Of a stretch of DNA of 64,000 nucleotides, positions 11,563 through 22,078 are shown one piece after another. A program made the position numbers and the translations under genes. Source of the DNA: Haemonchus contortus (lineage: Eukaryota; Nematoda; Chromadorea; Rhabditida; Trichostrongylidae); the NCBI GenBank assembly GCA_000469685.2, contig LS997567.1, positions 10,141,690-10,205,689 of the forward strand, written 5' to 3'. The notes under the pieces were generated by a model. That model saw only the letters and a program-made list of their open reading frames with translations, ran no database searches and was not told the DNA's origin. Each line of letters starts with the position of its first letter. Within the stretch, counting starts at the first letter, position 1.

Positions 11563-11984
11563 GAGTTTTTTAAGGTAGATATTTGCAGCGGTTTTCCTAC
11601 TCTTTAATGTTTTTTACTTTTTTGTTCATTCGTTTACTCATGACATTTTGTTTTCTATTTATTATTGTTTCCTAATTTTTGATGCTAGATACATTGTTTT
11701 TCGCCGACCCTCATCCATTGATGAGCTTCGAGGTTGGCAAAAAACGAAGTGGTTTAGTACATTAAGAATGAATTTTCTTTGGTCAGTTTGTCTCACTGTC
11801 ACCAGTGGTGATTCAATGGACCAGCGGTCCCCCTTTTGCGTCAGTGACGTTTAACGTTTTGTTCTAATTTAACTATTTTTAATGATCAACGCAATCGCAA
11901 TGAATCACTTTTCAATAACGCAACAAGACCTTAATAAAATATGACACTTCATTTCAACTTAATTGTCCTTCCAACCTTAAAAAA
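11563..11984. other. No recognisable gene
   Basis: AT-rich sequence between two transposons. The plus-strand frame at 11648-11854 (68 codons) has no domain or motif I recognise. Confidence 0.35.
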
Positions 11985-12588
11985 TTTTAAGAAAAAAAGA
12001 CTGACCTGGGGGTCCATGTTGAAAATTTGTTACATGTCGAAAAATCCGGTAATATAAACACTAATACCGACGTCCCATATGTGGTTAGACTCGCGGCTAA
12101 ATCTCAATCACGAAAAACTGGCGGACGAGTTGCGCGCGACATTTGACAACTTCTTGCGACAACTGTCTAACTCAAAATCAAGCAATTCGTTGCGGGACCA
12201 TAGCAGCTACCTCTCAACGCCAGTCAATGCAACCTTCCCACTTATTTTCTTATTCCCTGCACTATTCTGCCATTATTCTGATCTGATGATTTTTCTATTC
12301 TGCTATGATTCCGATCTCATGATTCTTTTATTCTGCAAGATTCTATGCTAAGCACCACTCTGCTGCCATTCCACTGGATAACCCGCGTTGACCGAGGCTG
12401 AGCGTTGTCTGCATTTTATTTGCATGTCTTTATTATGCTGATACTCTCTTCTACTTGCTATCTATTCAAAATCTAGCTTTTGAATCTCGTATTCTGTCGG
12501 AATGCTGATCGACCCTGCCAATTTCTTCCCGCTCTTCGTTGGTTCTTGATTCTTTTTGTTTTTGTCATACTTAGGACTATGGTCAGGT
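11985..12588 (+). repeat. Left arm of an inverted-repeat element
   Basis: This ~600-base arm matches, in inverted orientation, 14085-14556 joined to 19116-19205. It starts at an AAAAAATTTTAAG end followed by CTGACCTGGGGGTCCA and continues to about CATACTTAGGACTATGGTCA. The open frame at 12079-12351 has a shadow in the other arm (14318-14509) that differs by frame-breaking changes, so it is probably not coding. Confidence 0.75.
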
Positions 12589-14084
12589 ATTCTGCCATAT
12601 CTCGCTTGTTGGCTCTACTTCATACGTTCATTTTTGAACAGAAAATGTAATTTTCTAACTATTCTAATATTGGGAAATGTTTGTGGTGAGTTTTAATCCA
12701 TATTTATGGCTCCGATCTTTCTGTCACTCGCTTTTATAATTGATCTTGCTTATTTGAAATTCATTCTGGTTATTAATTTAACTGTCTTTGTATTTATTTT
12801 CGCTCGAGTTCTCTATTACTTATGGGCAGCATAGGCCTGAATCGAGGGAGAATGCCTACGGTTCTACCCATTTCCATTTTTATATCGACTTGAAGGCGAA
12901 TTTACAGCTTTCCCGCTTAAATCCATTACTTTGCCGCTTAATTCAGCAACAGGTAATTCTCGCCGCATCTGCGCCGTTCATATTCCATTGCTTTCACGAA
13001 TTCTTCTGCTCCCACAATCCGATTCACTTCACATGAAGTACTTCAGCGTTACATTTTCATTCCTCTCTGCATATGCTTCGAGTTCGTAATTTACTCAACT
13101 GTTATTCAATTCTAGAAGAATTTAACTGTGCTATTGTTCAACTTGTAATCTCTTGCTTTCAACGACTGCTCAGAACTTGATTCCCTTCGCATATTATTGC
13201 TGTCAACAAATGTTCCGCGCTGCACTTTGCAATACTAGGACTGCTAGTATTACAGTGATTTATGGTGAGTTTCACCTCATATTATGATGTTTTATTAGCG
13301 ACTAATTTGGGTTTTTACTGGTGCGAACAACCGCGTCACATTTCGCTTTCGTGTTTCTATTGGATATCTATTGGATTGCTTGAAATACTCCTTCTTTTCA
13401 TGTTTCAGTGAACCAGCATAGGGTTGAATACTGGGAGAACGTGTACGATTCTGTCGCTTTTTACTTTGCTGCTGGTATGAGCAAGACTTTTAGATATTTC
13501 CCGTTAGATCTTCACTATATTCTCTTTCACTCTCGTCACATTCTTTCTTTCGCCTTTAAACCTACCTCATGCAATTGAATCCGAGGCTCAAGTAGGAGGG
13601 TCACTCTATTCATAGAAGCCAAATAAGCGGAACTTATCCCCGGGTCTCGAGGTGTCCTGTGGGTACAATCCATGAAAAAGGCGCGCATAACCCAAGGACA
13701 TCCCCGTCCACATGTGCGAAGGCCGTGACCGTCGCGCACGCCGCACCCGCCGCGTATCGCGGGATTGCGATTGAAGATTGGAGCGCGCAATGTATGAGGT
13801 AGGGAGTCCTTTAATTATTTGAATTGGCTGGCCACTCCCTTCAATTCCAATGCGGTCTTGATCGTTGCTAGCATAGGAAGAGTCAGTCTAATTAACTAAG
13901 TCTAATAAACATAAAAACGAAAAAGAAACAGAAAAAGCGGTCAAAGCTGATAAAAAAAGAAAGGCAATCAACGAAAAATACTGCGTCCTATCGATTGGCG
14001 GGGAGGCAGGATGAGTACAGTAATCGCACTAAGATTTGCCGCAAGCGAACTTCCGCAACCGGAGATAGAGTCCGTTACCCTCTG
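12589..14084. other. Spacer between inverted-repeat arms, with a GC-rich island at ~13610-13800
   Basis: No gene recognised. Within AT-rich DNA, 13610-13800 is sharply richer in G+C (CCGTGACCGTCGCGCACGCC and similar). Two segments near 12810-12850 and 13410-13450 resemble each other (both contain CAGCATAGG followed by GAGAA), which hints at an old internal duplication. GGTGAGTTT donor-like and TTTCAG acceptor-like strings occur near 12686, 13264 and 13403, but no exon can be argued from them. Confidence 0.4.
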
Positions 14085-14556
14085 ATCATAGTCTTAAGTA
14101 TGACAAAAAACAAAAAGAATCACTAACCAACGAGAAGCGGAAAGAAATTGGCAGGATCGATCGACATCCCGACAGAAAAAGCGATTGAAAAGCCAGAGTT
14201 TGAATAGATAGCATGCAGAATAGAGTATTAGCAGAATAAGGACATGCAAATAAAATGCAGACAATGCTCAGCCTCGGTCAACGCGGGTCAACCACTAGAA
14301 TGGCAGCAGAGTGATGTTTAGCACAGAATCTTGAAGATTGACCAGAACAGATTCACAGCAAAATAGTGTAGGGAATAAGAAAATGAGAGGGAAGGTTGCA
14401 TTGATCGGCGTTGATAGGTAGCTGCTATGCTCCGCAACGAATTGCTTGATTTTAAGTTAATCAGCTGTCGCAAAAAGTTGACAAATGTCGCGTGCAACTC
14501 GTCCACCAATTTTTCGAGGTTTAGATTTAGCTGCGAGTCTAATCACATATGGGACA
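14085..14556 (-). repeat. Right arm (inner part) of the inverted-repeat element
   Basis: Inverted counterpart of about 12075-12588. The arm is cut at ~14556 by the 3' end of the CR1-like LINE and resumes at ~19116, beyond the LINE 5' end. Confidence 0.75.
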
Positions 14557-14738
14557 TCTGTATTCTATTTATTTATTTATTTATTTATTTGAAATACACA
14601 CAAAGGTGCGCTTCATTAGCAAGCAATAAAACAAAACCAGTTACAAATTTAAACAGCAGAAACAGCAGAAAAAGTCATAAAAACGCACATCAAGAACGAA
14701 CGATACCCATAAGTGGATTTTGTTTAGGCTATACACGT

Positions 14739-17700
14739 CTAGAAATCCTTTATGCCTAACAAAGCGAGAAGGTCTAACTTCCTCAATTTCTTTTTGAACG
14801 CAACGGTATTTCGCGCCTTTTGCAGGTCTAGTGGTAATAGTTGAAGCCATCTTGCTCCACGGAAGAAAAGCGAATGAAATACACGGGTACTATGATTACT
14901 GTTCAGTTTAGGGCATTGCAGTGCTAACGAAGTAGTACGTCCTCTGCATGGTCTGATTACCCAGTACTTACTCGGCCGTAGCTTGAGTTCACCTCTCAGC
15001 ATTTCAAAACAGAATACTATATCGTTGAGTACTCTTCTGTACAATAATGTTTTAAGATTGAAACGATGCAGGCGGTCATGATAGGTCGGTAAAGATTGCG
15101 GGTATGTTGGGTCAGGAAAACATTTATACATTAATATTCTCGTGAATGTTTGTTGAACTTTCTCAATTTTTGCCTGAAGATTCTTGGTATGAGGGTTCCA
15201 TATCTGTGAACCGTATTCAAGTATGGGAACAACATATGTATTATAGAGCCTTATCAAGATTGAAGCATCGTTACACCGAACATTTCTAAAAATGGCAAAA
15301 AGTGTTGCGAAGGCTTTTCGAACGATAACATCAATGTGATGCGAAAAGTCCAAGTTGGGATTGATAAGAAACCCAAGGTCACGAACTTCATATGAAGTAT
15401 TTAATGAAATGTTGTTGATAATGTATGGTTCGATTATGGCTTTACCTAAATGAAGTACAGATGTTTTCGTAAAGTTTACAGGTATACCCCAAGCAGTAGC
15501 CCAATCCATTATGTTGTGAATAGATTGAGTTAAAGCTTGATGTATTTGACTATGATTATCATTGTTGTAAACACCATATATTTTAATATCATCGGCATAC
15601 ATTTTCACTTTGATCGAAGGGTGAGAGTAGAGATATGAAGGTAAGTCGTATGTGTACGCTACAAATAACAGGGGAGACAGCACACCGCCTTGAGGGACCC
15701 CGCTGGAGCAAGGAAACTTCTGTGAAAAGCTGTTACCCACCCTGACGCACATATGCCTATCTTCCAAGTAAGCCTGAATCCAGCTAAGAATGTTGCATTC
15801 AATTCCTAACTGTTGTAGTTTGAGAAGTAGTTTTTCATGACTCACTTTATCGAAAGCCTTTGTCAAATCGAAGTAGATGATATCTACACCTTTCCCTTCG
15901 TGCATAGCAAGGTTCCAATCAAATATGCAGTCTGCCATAAGTGTAACTGTGGAAGCACTGCTAATGAAACCGTGTTGTTCAATAGGTATAAGGTTGTTTT
16001 TCATTAAATGCGATACAATTCTATCACGTAATATTCTTTCCAGGACTTTAGCAGGTGGTGCGGTAATACTTATCAGTCGAAAAGAAGAGACTAGTTTCGG
16101 TTCAGATAATTTGGGTATAGCTGTAATGATAGATTCCTTCCAGCAGTACGGGACCTCACTATACAGGGGTGCCCAAAAAAAAGAGACACTATGCATGGGG
16201 CCTCGGAATACGTCGCACCGATTGAAGCAGCAGAAGAATGTGATTGGGTAAATTGTACTAAAAATGTTGCTTGATGAAAGGAAGCAGGAACTCGTGTGGT
16301 TCCTATATCGGCATAAAAATATGAAGCCGTCTTCCATTGCGGACGCGCTCAAGACGACTTCAGGGATATCGGTCGGCAACAAGCAGATACGCAACTTTCT
16401 CAGTCGAGTTGCTCACGGACAGATTCCTGGGCATCGTCGCTTAGGATCTGGAAGACCGCTGACTTCCTGAAGCCCCGAAAACTCCGCAATGGCCTGCGAT
16501 GTCGTGGGAGACGAGCCTCGCCGACCTCAGACGACGCATCAAATCTGCGTGGCAAAAACTTTTGATTTCGTCCGTGCGGAAGGCCATTGAAGAATTCCGT
16601 GATCGAGTACAATGTGTTGTTGATTTTGCGGGTGGTAATATTCAGTCAGACTTTAATAAAGTTTGATTACATTGGTGGTACAAGCCGAGCAGTGAAGTGT
16701 CTCATTTTTTTGGGCACCCCTGTACATCAGCGATGCGTTAAGTATCATACAGATAGGTTCACTCAACGAGGTGGCGCAGTTCTTATAAACAATTTGAGGA
16801 ATACCGTCAAAAGGTACCGAAGTAGAGCAGTTCAGCGATTTCAATACTCTTCGCACTTCTTGGGAAGTTACCACACACTGATTTATAGAATTCGAGCACA
16901 CAGAGCGCATAGGAGCTACTGCAGAGTTAGCATCTGATCTTGGGGCAAAAACAGAAGAAAAGAACTGCGCGAGGGCCTCTGCTTTTTGAGGATCAGTCAA
17001 AAACCTTCTGCCATTTTCATCTTGAAGTAAAGGTATGTATGGGCGCGGCTTAATCTTATACTTCATCAATGCAAAAATAGCTCTCTTTTGAGAGTTATCA
17101 ATGGCTCGCTTTTCTTTATAGGCTAAAAATCTCCTCAGATGATGATCAAGCTCCTGACAAACTTTTTTGTATTGAAAAATCAGTAGCGGATAATCTTGCA
17201 ACATATCATAGAGCCGAGATTTTTGAGCTAATAAATTGTTGATATGTTTTGGATATCGTATTACTGGGAACGTCATGGAATTACAAGGTACATACTTAGC
17301 CAAACCTGCATAGATAATACGACAAAACCTTTTGTAAATGTCATCAACAGAATTGTAGCCATCAAAAGCACCCCACCAATCAATAGAAGAAAAATAATTT
17401 GACAGCGCAGAATAATCTGCTTTGAGAAAATTCGGTAACGGAAGTATGCCTGGTGAAGACGAAGAAATAAGAACTTCGAATGCTATTACACTGTGGTCGG
17501 ACGCTGCAAAATTCGGAATCACCATGACGTTCTTAACAATAGGAGCATTTGATAGAATTACGTCCAAAGTAGACTTTCCACGTGTGGGCATTTTTACATG
17601 TTGAGTTAAGCCACAGCATTTAAAGAATTCCAGAAACCTATTAGCGGTCGAATTCTTAGCTCTGCCTCTTTTCCAATCAATGTCAGTGTTAAGGTCTCCC

Positions 17701-18215
17701 AAAACAATTAAGTGTTTGGGAAAACTACAAAGATCAAACAAAGCATCAATAAGTTTACTGTCATCTTCTGTAGAACAGTTAGGTGGTCGATAGATCAGTA
17801 ATACCCTAAACATCGCACTGGAAGATCTATCAAAACCATCAAGGCAGAGAAGTTCGGAGTTGAGAAGGCTCGAGGTGGTAACACTGGCAAGGATATAATA
17901 ATTTCTAGCTATACAACAGACTCCCCCTCCTTTTTTGTCTTTACGATCAAGACGAAAAATGATGTAGGGGCGCTTCCCAAGGAGTTCAGAACTAGATATT
18001 TTCGATGATAGCCATGTCTCAGTGACAAACACAAGATCTGGACTATGCGTGTCTAAGAAGAATTGTAAATGATGTATCTTGTTACCCAAACTCCTTGCAT
18101 TAAAAAGAAAACATCTCATACCTAGGAGTGGACCGTGACAACTCAGGCGTTTCCCGCTCCCCGTGTTTTGGGGAGCTCGTCGACACGTCTGATTTCGCCA
18201 CGGTAAACCACCCAA
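14739..18215 (-). pseudogene. LINE ORF2 (EEP endonuclease + reverse transcriptase), split by a 559-bp transposon
   Basis: The first part (18215-16723) is an endonuclease/exonuclease/phosphatase-fold nuclease, with FVTETWL, GDLNTDIDW and ASDHSVI marking the active site. The second part (16163-14739) is the RT: PKLSEPKLVSSFRLIS in the fingers, YFDLTKAFDKVSH (motif A), GVPQGGVLSPLLF (motif B) and YADDIKIYG (motif C), followed by a thumb/connection region. The protein nicks target DNA and copies its own RNA at the nick. Both halves share one frame, and the insertion plus its duplicated TA is 561 bases, so the uninterrupted ORF would be 971 codons, a normal CR1 length. Its start overlaps the ORF1 end by 73 bases. 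Intact catalytic residues mean that the insertion is the only visible lesion. Confidence 0.92.
16164..16722 (+). mobile_element. Internally deleted Tc1/mariner-type element inserted in LINE ORF2
   Basis: The ends are inverted copies (CAGGGGTGCCCAAAAAAA... and ...TTTTTTTGGGCACCCCTG), each flanked by TA (16162-16163 and 16723-16724). Inside, 16264-16470 encodes a helix-turn-helix-like N-terminus (LLDERKQELVWFLYRHKN...GISVGNKQIRNFLSRV). About 16470-16640 encodes, in shifted frame, a stretch like a Tc1-type transposase C-terminus (SLADLRRRIKSAWQ...IEEFRDRVQ). The catalytic core is missing, so it is a non-autonomous deletion derivative. Confidence 0.85.
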
Positions 18216-18796
18216 ATGCGTTTACTCAATTGTTTGTTTCGAGCCCTGCACTCCTCTCTCAACTCGAACTCATGCTTGCGCTCTGCTGCAGTCATACTTT
18301 TACGTACGTATACATTTGAAAAACCTGCAGAGCGCAAGCAGTGACTATTAGTGAGGGCAGTTATCCAATGACTTCTAGATGGAAGCACAACCTTTACCAG
18401 CCGTGGTCGTGCATCATTAGGTTTCCCCATACGATATACTTCCACGGGTCGGCATTCAACCCTTAAACAATCCAGAATTTCCGATACACTGTTCTCAACC
18501 TCTTGCTGTTTAACAGAAGGAGGCTTGCTTGGGTTTGACTCCGGAATACCGAATAAAACCAAACTCCGCTCCTTCTTTTCTGCTTGAACCGCTTCCGTTA
18601 TTGTTTGAGGTAGCTTGGTTATCATCGCATCAATATACTTGGCCATAATTGGATCCTTTAGATGTTCATTTCTTTCCATCATGGCATTGAGGATCTCCAC
18701 CATAGTCATACTTGCAACCTCTGTGTCAGAAGGACAGTTGACTGGTACACTTTTCACATTGACTGCTTGACGTGAACGTGATTTGTTCTGTGACAT
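18143..18796 (-). CDS. LINE ORF1 protein (RRM-like RNA-binding type)
   Basis: 217 codons, immediately upstream of ORF2 on the minus strand and overlapping it. The middle and C-terminal part carries the ORF1 signature KERSLVLFGIPES, a VYRMGKPNDARPRLVKVVLPS stretch that fits the second half of an RRM-like fold, and a basic C-terminal tail (MTAAERKHEFELREECRA). Proteins of this type coat the LINE RNA as a ribonucleoprotein. The N-terminal ~70 residues are helical-looking with few motifs, and no CCHC knuckle or PHD finger is present. The frame is open throughout. The ATG at 18796 lies just after the repeat-containing 5' region, and no upstream in-frame start looks better. Confidence 0.85.
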   Translation of the reverse strand: MSQNKSRSRQAVNVKSVPVNCPSDTEVASMTMVEILNAMMERNEHLKDPIMAKYIDAMITKLPQTITEAVQAEKKERSLVLFGIPESNPSKPPSVKQQEVENSVSEILDCLRVECRPVEVYRMGKPNDARPRLVKVVLPSRSHWITALTNSHCLRSAGFSNVYVRKSMTAAERKHEFELREECRARNKQLSKRIWVVYRGEIRRVDELPKTRGAGNA

Positions 18797-18859
18797 AATC
18801 GAATTCCTCTAAGGATCAAGAGATCAATTAGTGACTTAGCTCTCTTCCTAAAACTGCGC

Positions 18860-19000
18860 ACAGCGTGGTCCAGACAAATAAATCCAGGCGATATAAGGAA
18901 GTATAGTTAGAATAGTCGTCAATCGTCAATCGCCACAGAAGCGTCGTCCAGACAAATAACTTCAGGCGAAATGAAGAAGTATAGGAAGAATAGTCGTATA
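18860..19000 (-). repeat. Tandem ~80-bp repeats in the LINE 5' region
   Basis: Two diverged units each contain, on the plus strand, GTCCAGACAAATAA, CAGGCGA, AAGTATAG and AGAATAGTCGT in the same order (around 18870-18915 and 18947-18995). Tandem 5' units can act as promoter monomers in some LINEs; that role here is inference. Confidence 0.6.
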
Positions 19001-19115
19001 CCGTAAGTCGCTCTTGATCAATGAGTGACAGAACAATGTCACGCCGTGTATTCTTCGGAAGAATATAGGTAGTAGTATACCGATTATAACCTTGGCGATC
19101 CATGTTATTTAACAG

Positions 19116-19205
19116 TCGTTCTATGTATATATTATCGAATTTTTCGACATGCAACAAATTTTCAATGCCAGTGGACCCCCAGGTCAGCCTTTTTCCTTAA
19201 AATTT
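19116..19205 (-). repeat. Right arm (outer part) of the inverted-repeat element
   Basis: Inverted match to 11985-12070, with GGACCCCCAGGTCAG and CTTAAAATTTTTT marking the outer end. It is separated from its continuation at 14556 by the LINE. A 23-base copy of the LINE's extreme 5' sequence (AACCTTGGCGATCCATGTTA...) lies just outside, at about 19229-19251. Confidence 0.7.
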
Positions 19206-20496
19206 TTTGAGTTGCTTGTTTTTTATCTAACCTTGGCGATCCATGTTATTTGTTTCATTTACCACACTGCTGTTAACTCTGCCTGGGTTAGTAGATTCTT
19301 TATCGGTGTACCGCTCCGGTCACTATAATCTAGTCCTAATTTTATTGCTAGTTCGGTTGGTCGCACTCTCTGTAATTCATATTATATTGATGTTATTTGG
19401 CTTTTAACATCGATATTCTATTGAAACATTAACCAGCTGTGGCTTTAGGCCCCTTTCAACGGTCACGGAACCATTTTCACTGATATTTCTGGAAGTGGTG
19501 AATTTTGTTGTGAGCACACTTCTCTTGTCCTCGGACGTAAGTATAACCTGTAATAATTAATGTGTCTTGACACTTCGCTCACTTTCTTATAGAAACTTCC
19601 TATAGCTGATGCGGTTATACTCATAACGATTGAAATACATACGAAGTCTGCAATTTTAATAGTTTGATTTCTTATTTATTTAATGTTACGACAACTTTCC
19701 CGCTTATAGTCGTATTAATTCTTTTTGCCTAATTGTAAGAAGTGCTTCCAGAAGTTCGAGCTCATCTCGGCCTGAACACGTTCTCAAGCCGGAACACAAA
19801 AGTAAGCTGGTGTTTATCACTTAGAATAACTCCCTCGATATGATGTACTATCCCCATTGGTTCCTGCTCCTCTCACCCAACTCAAGGAAGTGTCCTTTTC
19901 ATTGTCATACGTTAATTTAATATATCCCTTGAGTTTTAATATTCCAGTTAAATATAACTCACTTCACTACTTCATGCAAAGGCTTATTTACAACTCCCTT
20001 GATAGTTTTCCCTCAACATTCGGAACGAACAGTACCCTTATTTGTTTTTCCAGCACTAAGTGGTTGATTTGCCTGTTGTCTGTTATTGTTCCCTTCCTGA
20101 TCAACATTGCTCACATCGAAACCTGGGATCTAAATTAATGTTATTCTCTATTTCTGTTACAATCGATCCTAGGTATTTTACTAACAAGAAAAAAACATAC
20201 CACGGACGTTGGCAATCACACACTACGAACGGAACCAAGACGAAAATAGTGGCTGACAACATGATATTCTAGATTACTCGAGTTTATATACCGAGTAAAT
20301 CTACAATTCTCCAGCCATGCTGCTCAGTTTACCCACCGTTTCTGTAATTTCGGTGGCTATTGGCTCATCATTAATGCTTTCTTCATTTTTTTACTCCCTC
20401 TATTCCCCTATTCTCGCTATTTTATCCATCCTTTCATTTTTTTTATATTTTAACTTATCAATTTACACATAACAATCCTTTTCCGAGAATACCCTT
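19206..20496. other. AT-rich stretch with no recognisable gene
   Basis: Only short frames are present (for example 19857-20138 plus), with composition that follows the AT-rich background. No terminal repeats or domains are seen. Confidence 0.4.
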
Positions 20497-20500
20497 TTAA

Positions 20501-21132
20501 CCCATTGGCGACCGTGCGGTTTTAGCGTCTCTGGCGTGTAGGACCGGGCGCGCTTTTGCGGGCTGCCACACGGTCCCAGGAGCAAGTAAATTTTTTTGTA
20601 AGCATTTCCAGCCGACAAAAAGTTTTTTTTAAATGTGACATGTGAAGGTTACAAGTCATATACACTATTTAGAGTTAGGTTATGGCACCTAATGTTGTTT
20701 CTGATTGTTCCAAGCGAGGTGAGAGTTTTTTACCAAATCATTCCCAAATGCTACTCTGTCTAGACACGAGAATACAGACAAGATGAGAATAGCGTGTTTT
20801 TTGAATTATCGGATACCCAGCAAAGTCCCTTTACATCCTTTTTGCACCTTTTTACAACCTTTTTTACAGCCTTTGGTTTTCCTCCTTTACCAATGCCGTC
20901 GGAAGGAACTTTGTTTTCTCTTATTACCAAAGTCAGAAGTGAACTTTTTACGGACCACTGCGCGTCAAGATTCTATAGTAGGTCGTAAACCTGCTCGATA
21001 CTTGAAAGGGTCAAAAAAATCGAAAATAAATGTTATACATACAAAATAATACTGTGGCCCGTGTACGGGCCACGCGGTCCCAGGAGCACGACAAGGCGTG
21101 GCCCGTATACGGGCCACGCGGTCGTCAATGGG
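20501..21132. mobile_element. piggyBac-like non-autonomous element (MITE)
   Basis: TTAA flanks both ends (20497-20500 and 21133-21136). The ends read CCCATTGGCGACCGTGCGG and, inverted from the right, CCCATTGACGACCGCGTGG. TTAA targets and CCC...GGG termini are diagnostic of the piggyBac superfamily. Two strong palindromes sit near the right end: GTGGCCCGTGTACGGGCCAC at about 21055-21074, and CGTGGCCCGTATACGGGCCACG at about 21096-21117. The open frames inside (20783-21049 and 20794-20988) overlap in different frames and do not match a transposase that I can recognise. Confidence 0.8.
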
Positions 21133-21411
21133 TTAAAGACTTTACAAGAGGGCCATACCTTTTGATAAAAATAGGAACTAGGGGATTATAAAAGTCAATG
21201 ATAAGAATTAATTTCTGACTCTTCCAGCGCTGGTCGCTCCCCATGGGATACGCAGCGAGAGCCACCTCCTGTGCAGCAGCCTTGCCGAACAGGGAAGACT
21301 CCTTCCTGTAATGGATTGGACCACCCGAATACTTAGGTTCAACGGACAAAAACAACAATGTCACTAATGCTTATAACTATTTCTATAAGAAAGAATTCAT
21401 CAAGATAAGAG

Positions 21412-22078
21412 ATGAATCCAATAACTGTTGCCTTTCGCTTTTTGGTTATGGTGGAGGGTATAAGCGTGATAACAAAAAATGTAGAATGTAGTTTTTCAAA
21501 TTGTAGTGAATACATGATACCCAATTTTACCGGTTCGCATGTAAAAACATATAAAGGAAATAATACAAGTTGCAATAGTAGAAGTGTTGAATACTGTGTT
21601 ACTTGTGACCAATGTGGTATGCAATATGTAGGAATGACTACGTATATAAGAAGAATCAAAGACAGAATTACAGAATATATAAATAATATCACGGACCATA
21701 GAATCAATTCTATTCTGTACAATCAATTCTACGAGGGTAACAGAGGGAGAACGGTCAGCATATTGGATTCAGTGGAAAATAAGGATAGAACTACTCTTTT
21801 TCAAAAAGAGCTGTTCTGGGTTGAATTGCTTATGACCCCTTTGGATTAAATGATAACATCAAAGGATATGGGAATATCACAAATATTCACAACCCTCTCA
21901 AGATTGATATAGACCCACCTTATTTTCCGTTTAAGGATATCAAGCGTAGAAAAGACATAAGGAGGAAAAGAACAAGCAAAAAGAAAAATAAAGCAACATA
22001 TGAGGAGGTAATGGAAAAATGTCCCATTGCTTCTCTCTCCAGAAACCAGTGCAATATTATAGGCTCATTAAAACTATG
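21412..22078 (+). pseudogene. GIY-YIG endonuclease end of a Penelope-like element (PLE-B family)
   Basis: The frame at 21412-21849 encodes a Cys-containing GIY-YIG domain: EYCVTCDQCGMQYVGMTT supplies the Y-x-x-x-C and YVG strands, followed by IRRIKDRITEYI and, near the end, FQKELFWVELLMTP. A frame shift near 21838 leads into FGLNDNIKGYGN, a motif that follows the nuclease in one PLE lineage, and then a lysine-rich tail ending at 22078. This nuclease normally lies C-terminal to the RT. Here it stands upstream of an RT-bearing segment on the same strand, as expected for PLEs integrated as partial head-to-tail tandems. The conserved glutamate cannot be assigned confidently. Confidence 0.8.

Larger units (their letters stand above)
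14566..19115 (-). mobile_element. CR1-like LINE, near full length, nested in the inverted-repeat arm
   Basis: Minus-strand element containing, 5' to 3': a repeat-bearing 5' region (18797-19115), ORF1 (18796-18143), ORF2 (18215-14739, interrupted) and a 3' end of (ATTT)n as seen on the plus strand at 14566-14590. The host arm is contiguous once the LINE is removed, which places the 5' end at 19115 within about 10 bases. No clear target duplication is seen, as is common for CR1-type elements. Apart from the Tc1 insertion, the coding region has no visible damage, so this looks like a young copy. Confidence 0.85.

Noticed and set aside
12079..12351. Possible small protein gene
   Set aside because: The inverted counterpart at 14318-14509 has frame-changing differences, so no selection on the frame is visible.
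12650..13450. Intron-exon structure suggested by GGTGAGTTT and TTTCAG strings
   Set aside because: No open frame connects the sites and the similar segments look like an internal duplication of non-coding sequence.
20783..21049. piggyBac transposase fragment
   Set aside because: Two overlapping frames of similar length exist here, and neither shows the DDD core or the Cys-rich C-terminus.
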